Shown here in pieces: positions 60,527 to 64,000 of a stretch of DNA of 64,000 nt. The stretch spans positions 310,001 to 374,000 of the forward strand of contig JAEYNX010000025.1 in the NCBI GenBank assembly GCA_023412215.1, read 5' to 3'. The position numbers and the translations under genes are program-made. Within the stretch, counting starts at the first letter, position 1, and each line of letters opens with the position of its first letter. Origin of the DNA: Bacillota bacterium (GTDB lineage: Bacteria > Bacillota > Clostridia > Oscillospirales > Ruminococcaceae). The notes beneath the pieces are model-generated. The model made no database searches, had not been told where the DNA came from, and was given only the letters and a program-made list of their open reading frames with translations.

Positions 60527-61494
60527 TTACGATAGTAAAAAATGATTTTTACCGCATGCTCTGCCGAAAGACCAACATGGTTGTCACCATTGTGCTGATT
60601 ACGGGGGCCATCTTCGCCGCTATCTTTATCAGTTCAAGGGCCGAGACGCTGGGCAGCATCGCGCTGGTTGCCGCAGACGGTGAGGCAGCATTTTCGTTGC
60701 CCTACCTCCGCGTCGCCGTGATGGATGAAGCGCCGCCTATGTCCGCCCTCATCTCCCACAAATATGATGCGGTAGTGACCAAGACACCGAGCAGCTACGA
60801 GATTACTTCTATCAAGGATCAGGCGTTTGAAGCGTCGCTTATGGCACTGCTCAAGGACCCCGCAGCCTACACGCCCGACCATACCGAGGCCCGCGGCGCG
60901 GGCGGCACCATCCTCGGATTTTTGACGATGTTCATCCTGCTCGAGGGCGTGGTGCTCATGTATATGTTCGCCGACGATAAGGAGCAGAAACAGATCGTAC
61001 GCATCGCGGCGTCGCCCATCTCCTTTACGGGGTACCTGTTCGGGCATATGCTGTTTACCTTTTTGACCATCACGTTCCCCGTGCTGGCGATACTCGCCGC
61101 GGCGCGGTACATCTTCGGTGCCGATATCGGCTTTAGCCTGCTGCAATATGCCGGGTTGACGGCCCTGCTGGGCGCGTTTACCACCGCCTTCTCGCTCTTT
61201 TTGAATTCGCTGGTGAACAAGCCCGATACCGCGAACATGATAGGCTCGTGCATTGTGACGCTTACCTCAATTCTCGCGGGCAGCTTTTACTCTTTTGAGA
61301 AGGGTAACCGCACTCTGGAGCTGATGATACAGGTACTGCCGCAGAAGGCGTTTTTGACCCTCGCGGACGGACTGGAGCAGGGTGCCGCGCTGAGCACGCT
61401 GCTGCCCCCGCTCTGCTATGTGGGTGTACTCACCCTTGTGCTGTTTGGCTTTGCCATTGCAAAAACACGGCGGGATTATGTGCGCGCGCATTGA
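60523..61494 (+). CDS. ABC-2 type transporter permease
   Basis: 323 residues. One N-terminal helix (MVVTIVLITGAIFAAIFISS), an extracytoplasmic segment of about 110 residues, then five helices with NMIGSCIVTLTSILAGSFYSFEKG as the ABC-2 signature. The large outside loop is typical of the second permease of such exporters. A LuxR-family activator gene follows after 58 bases. Confidence 0.88.
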   Translation: MITIVKNDFYRMLCRKTNMVVTIVLITGAIFAAIFISSRAETLGSIALVAADGEAAFSLPYLRVAVMDEAPPMSALISHKYDAVVTKTPSSYEITSIKDQAFEASLMALLKDPAAYTPDHTEARGAGGTILGFLTMFILLEGVVLMYMFADDKEQKQIVRIAASPISFTGYLFGHMLFTFLTITFPVLAILAAARYIFGADIGFSLLQYAGLTALLGAFTTAFSLFLNSLVNKPDTANMIGSCIVTLTSILAGSFYSFEKGNRTLELMIQVLPQKAFLTLADGLEQGAALSTLLPPLCYVGVLTLVLFGFAIAKTRRDYVRAH

Positions 61495-61552
61495 AATACG
61501 GCCGGAAAAGGTATAAACTGAAGGTAGATTCCGCCAAACCGGGGAGGCCGTT

Positions 61553-64000
61553 ATGGACAAGAACAACCTGCTTTCCACCAAGCTAAAGCTTCCGCAGCCC
61601 CGTAGAAACTATATCGTCCGCCAAGGCCTGTTCGACCGGCTGGAGCAGATGCGCGACTGCCGCCTGACCGTGATCAAGGGTGGGGCGGGCAGCGGCAAGA
61701 CCACGCTGATTACCTCTTTTATTAAAGAAAAGGCGCTTTCCAATGTGCGCTGGGTGGCGCTGGACGAGGGCTGCAACAACCTGCTTTTGTTCTGGAACTA
61801 TATCATAGAGGCGACAGCCGACCTGCTGGGGGATGCCAAGCAGGTCTTTGTCGCCTTTTTTAACGCAAACGTAAGCCCCAGCAGCATGGAACAGATGCTG
61901 GGGCTGTATATCAACAGCTTTAACAGCGAACAAGAAGCCTTTTTGATTCTGGACGATTTCCACTGCATCACCGACCGGCAGCTGCTGGACGGTTTTGAGT
62001 TCTTTATAACCAACGCGCCGGACAACCTGCACTTCATCCTGCTCACCCGAGCGGAACCGCTGTTTTATCTCGCAGGCTTGGGAATGGACGGCAGCCTGCT
62101 GCTGTTAGACGAGAAGGACCTCACCCTTTCGCCGGAGGAAGCGGAGCGCTTTTTAAAAAAGACGCTCGCGCTTCCCTATTCCCCCGAGGCGCTACGCTAT
62201 ATGGCGAGGCTTGCCGAGGGGTGGATCGGCGGGCTACAGCTGGTCGCCTCGGCGGCACAGGGCAAGAACGAGGCGGAGATTATAAGGTTAAAGCTTACGA
62301 GCCGCCTGATCAGCGAATACCTCACCAAGGAAATCTTCGAGCGGCTTAGCGAGGGCGAACAGCGTTTTCTGGTGAACACCTCCCCCTTCTCCTACTTCTG
62401 CAAAGAGGTGTGTACCGCCCTGTTTGAGGGCTGCGATTACGAGCGCATGATGGAATCGTTTCAGCAGAAGAACCTGCTGATACTCTGCATCGACGAGGAA
62501 CGGGGGCTTTACCGCTACCACAATATTCTGGGCGAGTACCTGAAGATGCGCTTTGCGCGGCAGGACGAGCCGTTAAAAACCGCCCTGCTCGCCAAGGCGG
62601 CCGCGGCATTCGAGGCGCTTGGGGATTACGACGAGAGCCTAAGGCAGCTGCTCACCTTAGAGGACTATACCGCCGCTATGCGGCTGATTCTGGAGATGCC
62701 CAAAACCGCAGGCACCTTATCCTACCTCACGGCGGTGCCGATGCGCTTTGCAACCGAAAACTTCGATTTCGCGTACCAGCGTTTATTCTACCACTACAGC
62801 AACATCGAATACGATAAATGTCAGGAGCTCTACGACCTCATGATGCTCAAGCGCGGGGACGACCCTGCGCTTGAAGCGTTTACCGGCATGAAATTCATCA
62901 TCGGCAGCGGGGTGGCCGATTTTAGCATGGAGGTAATGACCGCTGAGGAGATTGACCGTTTAAACCTAAACTGCGTCACCAAATCCCTGATCATGGTAAA
63001 GAACGCCTCCCTGCTTTACTACCAGAACCGCTACACCGAGGCGCTTAAGCTGATCGCAAAGGCAACAAACTGCCTGCAAAGTGCCTCCAACCCCTACATC
63101 GCCTTTTTCGCCTTCAGTGTCAAGGCGCAGATTCACGAGGATTTGGGGAATCTTAAATTCGCTTTAAGCATCTACGAACAGACGCAGGAATACATTCAGC
63201 AGCATAAACACATGTCGCTGTTCTACCCGAGCTATTATATCGGCATCACCGGCACCTATTTAAAGCAGCTAAACCTTGAAAAGGCGATCGAATGCTTAAA
63301 CAAATCGACCCTTCACACCGTTAAACGGCAAAACTGGTTTGATGTCGGGTACGCTTATAACCTTGCGGAGTACCGCTATTTAACCGGCGACAAGGAGGGC
63401 GGGCTGGAGCTTTACCGCCGTCTCTCGGCGCTTGAAACCTACCAGAACATCCTCACCCTTGCGACGCTGCTGAAATACCTGCTTAAATACGGGCAGCTGG
63501 ACGGCGCCTCCATGGATAAATTCAAGGCCGATTACAAGGGCGCCAGCGAAAATAACCGCTGCCTGGATTCAAAACTCATGTATGCGCGCATCCTCGCCGC
63601 AGAGAATAATACCACGGAGGCCTTGGCTCTTGCCGACGAGGTGCTGCAGCATTCGCGCAAAAACGAGGTGTACCTGAAGCTGATCGAGGCCTCACTTTTT
63701 AAGATTTCGCTGCTCCTGCACAGCGGCGCCGCGCCGCGCGAGCTGTTAAACCTTTTTAAAGAGGCGCTCTACTACGCGCATGAAAACACCGTGCTGCTCC
63801 CCTTTGTGTTTGAGCAGGAAGCGGTGCTGGGTATTGACCGGCAGTTTGCCGCCGCCCTTGGCGCGGATTTATCGGAGCCGGAGCGCGCCTTTTACAAAGA
63901 GGTGCTGAAGAGCTGCGGGGCGGAGGAGCCCTGCATCCTCAGCAACCGTGAGCTGGAGGTGTTGCGGCAGCTGGCGGGCGGGCTTGCCAACAAAGAGATT
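61553..64000 (+). CDS. MalT-like LuxR-family STAND ATPase regulator (C-terminus off window)
   Basis: 816 codons are present and the frame runs off the window. GGGGAGG lies five bases before the ATG. The P-loop is VIKGGAGSGKTTLITSF and a Walker B-type FLILDDFHCIT follows, then SPEEAERFLKKTL and a long alpha-helical TPR-like region. The last visible residues, ILSNRELEVLRQLAGGLANK, are the start of the LuxR DNA-binding domain, so about 50 residues are missing. It is expected to activate genes in response to a ligand, perhaps the ABC exporter upstream. Confidence 0.92.
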   Translation, partial: MDKNNLLSTKLKLPQPRRNYIVRQGLFDRLEQMRDCRLTVIKGGAGSGKTTLITSFIKEKALSNVRWVALDEGCNNLLLFWNYIIEATADLLGDAKQVFVAFFNANVSPSSMEQMLGLYINSFNSEQEAFLILDDFHCITDRQLLDGFEFFITNAPDNLHFILLTRAEPLFYLAGLGMDGSLLLLDEKDLTLSPEEAERFLKKTLALPYSPEALRYMARLAEGWIGGLQLVASAAQGKNEAEIIRLKLTSRLISEYLTKEIFERLSEGEQRFLVNTSPFSYFCKEVCTALFEGCDYERMMESFQQKNLLILCIDEERGLYRYHNILGEYLKMRFARQDEPLKTALLAKAAAAFEALGDYDESLRQLLTLEDYTAAMRLILEMPKTAGTLSYLTAVPMRFATENFDFAYQRLFYHYSNIEYDKCQELYDLMMLKRGDDPALEAFTGMKFIIGSGVADFSMEVMTAEEIDRLNLNCVTKSLIMVKNASLLYYQNRYTEALKLIAKATNCLQSASNPYIAFFAFSVKAQIHEDLGNLKFALSIYEQTQEYIQQHKHMSLFYPSYYIGITGTYLKQLNLEKAIECLNKSTLHTVKRQNWFDVGYAYNLAEYRYLTGDKEGGLELYRRLSALETYQNILTLATLLKYLLKYGQLDGASMDKFKADYKGASENNRCLDSKLMYARILAAENNTTEALALADEVLQHSRKNEVYLKLIEASLFKISLLLHSGAAPRELLNLFKEALYYAHENTVLLPFVFEQEAVLGIDRQFAAALGADLSEPERAFYKEVLKSCGAEEPCILSNRELEVLRQLAGGLANKEI

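Noticed and set aside
1..64000. CRISPR arrays, prophage, insertion sequences
   Set aside because: No regularly spaced repeats, integrase, transposase or phage structural genes were seen in either strand.

Overview
The window comes from a moderately GC-rich, endospore-forming Firmicute, most likely a Clostridia member near Oscillospiraceae. That placement is inferred from gene content: dipicolinate synthase and spore photoproduct lyase (spores), a split two-subunit transketolase, a membrane pyrophosphatase, many ferredoxin-type and flavin proteins, strong Shine-Dalgarno sites, and PadR/ROK/LacI regulators. No rRNA, CRISPR array, integrase or transposase was seen. One tRNA (Pro, CGG) is present.

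Layout. 1-9.5 kb is a sugar or sugar-acid region: a truncated sugar-binding lipoprotein, split transketolase, a ROK repressor with likely operators at both its own and the transketolase promoter, a TIM-barrel isomerase, a hydroxypyruvate-reductase-like dehydrogenase, a tartronate semialdehyde reductase and a eukaryotic-type hexokinase. 9.7-21.9 kb holds a MATE exporter, tRNA-Pro, two PadR-controlled membrane-protein units, a large GH94 phosphorylase, a TetR regulator divergent from a PEBP lipoprotein and an alpha/beta hydrolase, and an M20 amidohydrolase. 22-26 kb is a complete potABCD polyamine importer. 26-33 kb has a C39-like peptidase, an M20 peptidase, a DUF362 ferredoxin protein, recQ with an in-frame amber codon before its tail, and a pentapeptide-repeat protein. 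33-37 kb is a LacI-xylA-xylB operon. 37-40 kb is a polar amino acid ABC importer. 40-48 kb has a thioredoxin-reductase-like enzyme, membrane pyrophosphatase, a nucleobase permease, a flavin reductase and asparagine synthetase. 48.2-50.9 kb is an AT-rich island with a DUF4417 gene that seems frameshifted. 50.9-57.2 kb is sporulation-flavoured: dpaAB, splB, an unlisted 37-residue Cys/Gly/Phe/Arg hexapeptide-repeat protein, three conserved-looking small proteins, a phosphoesterase, birA and a ferredoxin. 57.4-64 kb has an HD-GYP protein, an ABC-2 transporter and a truncated MalT-like LuxR regulator.

The least expected signals lie between genes. Two unrelated families of about 145-155 bp structured elements each occur twice (6927-7074 with 32051-32207, and 17103-17244 on the minus strand with 29820-29966). 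In both families the two copies differ by paired, stem-preserving changes, which is direct evidence that the folded form is maintained. A third, looser palindromic type is at 28192-28317 and 38766-38879. An unidentified structured minus-strand transcript candidate with its own terminator lies at 2887-3050. These elements, the amber-split recQ and the hexapeptide-repeat peptide are the best candidates for undescribed biology here.
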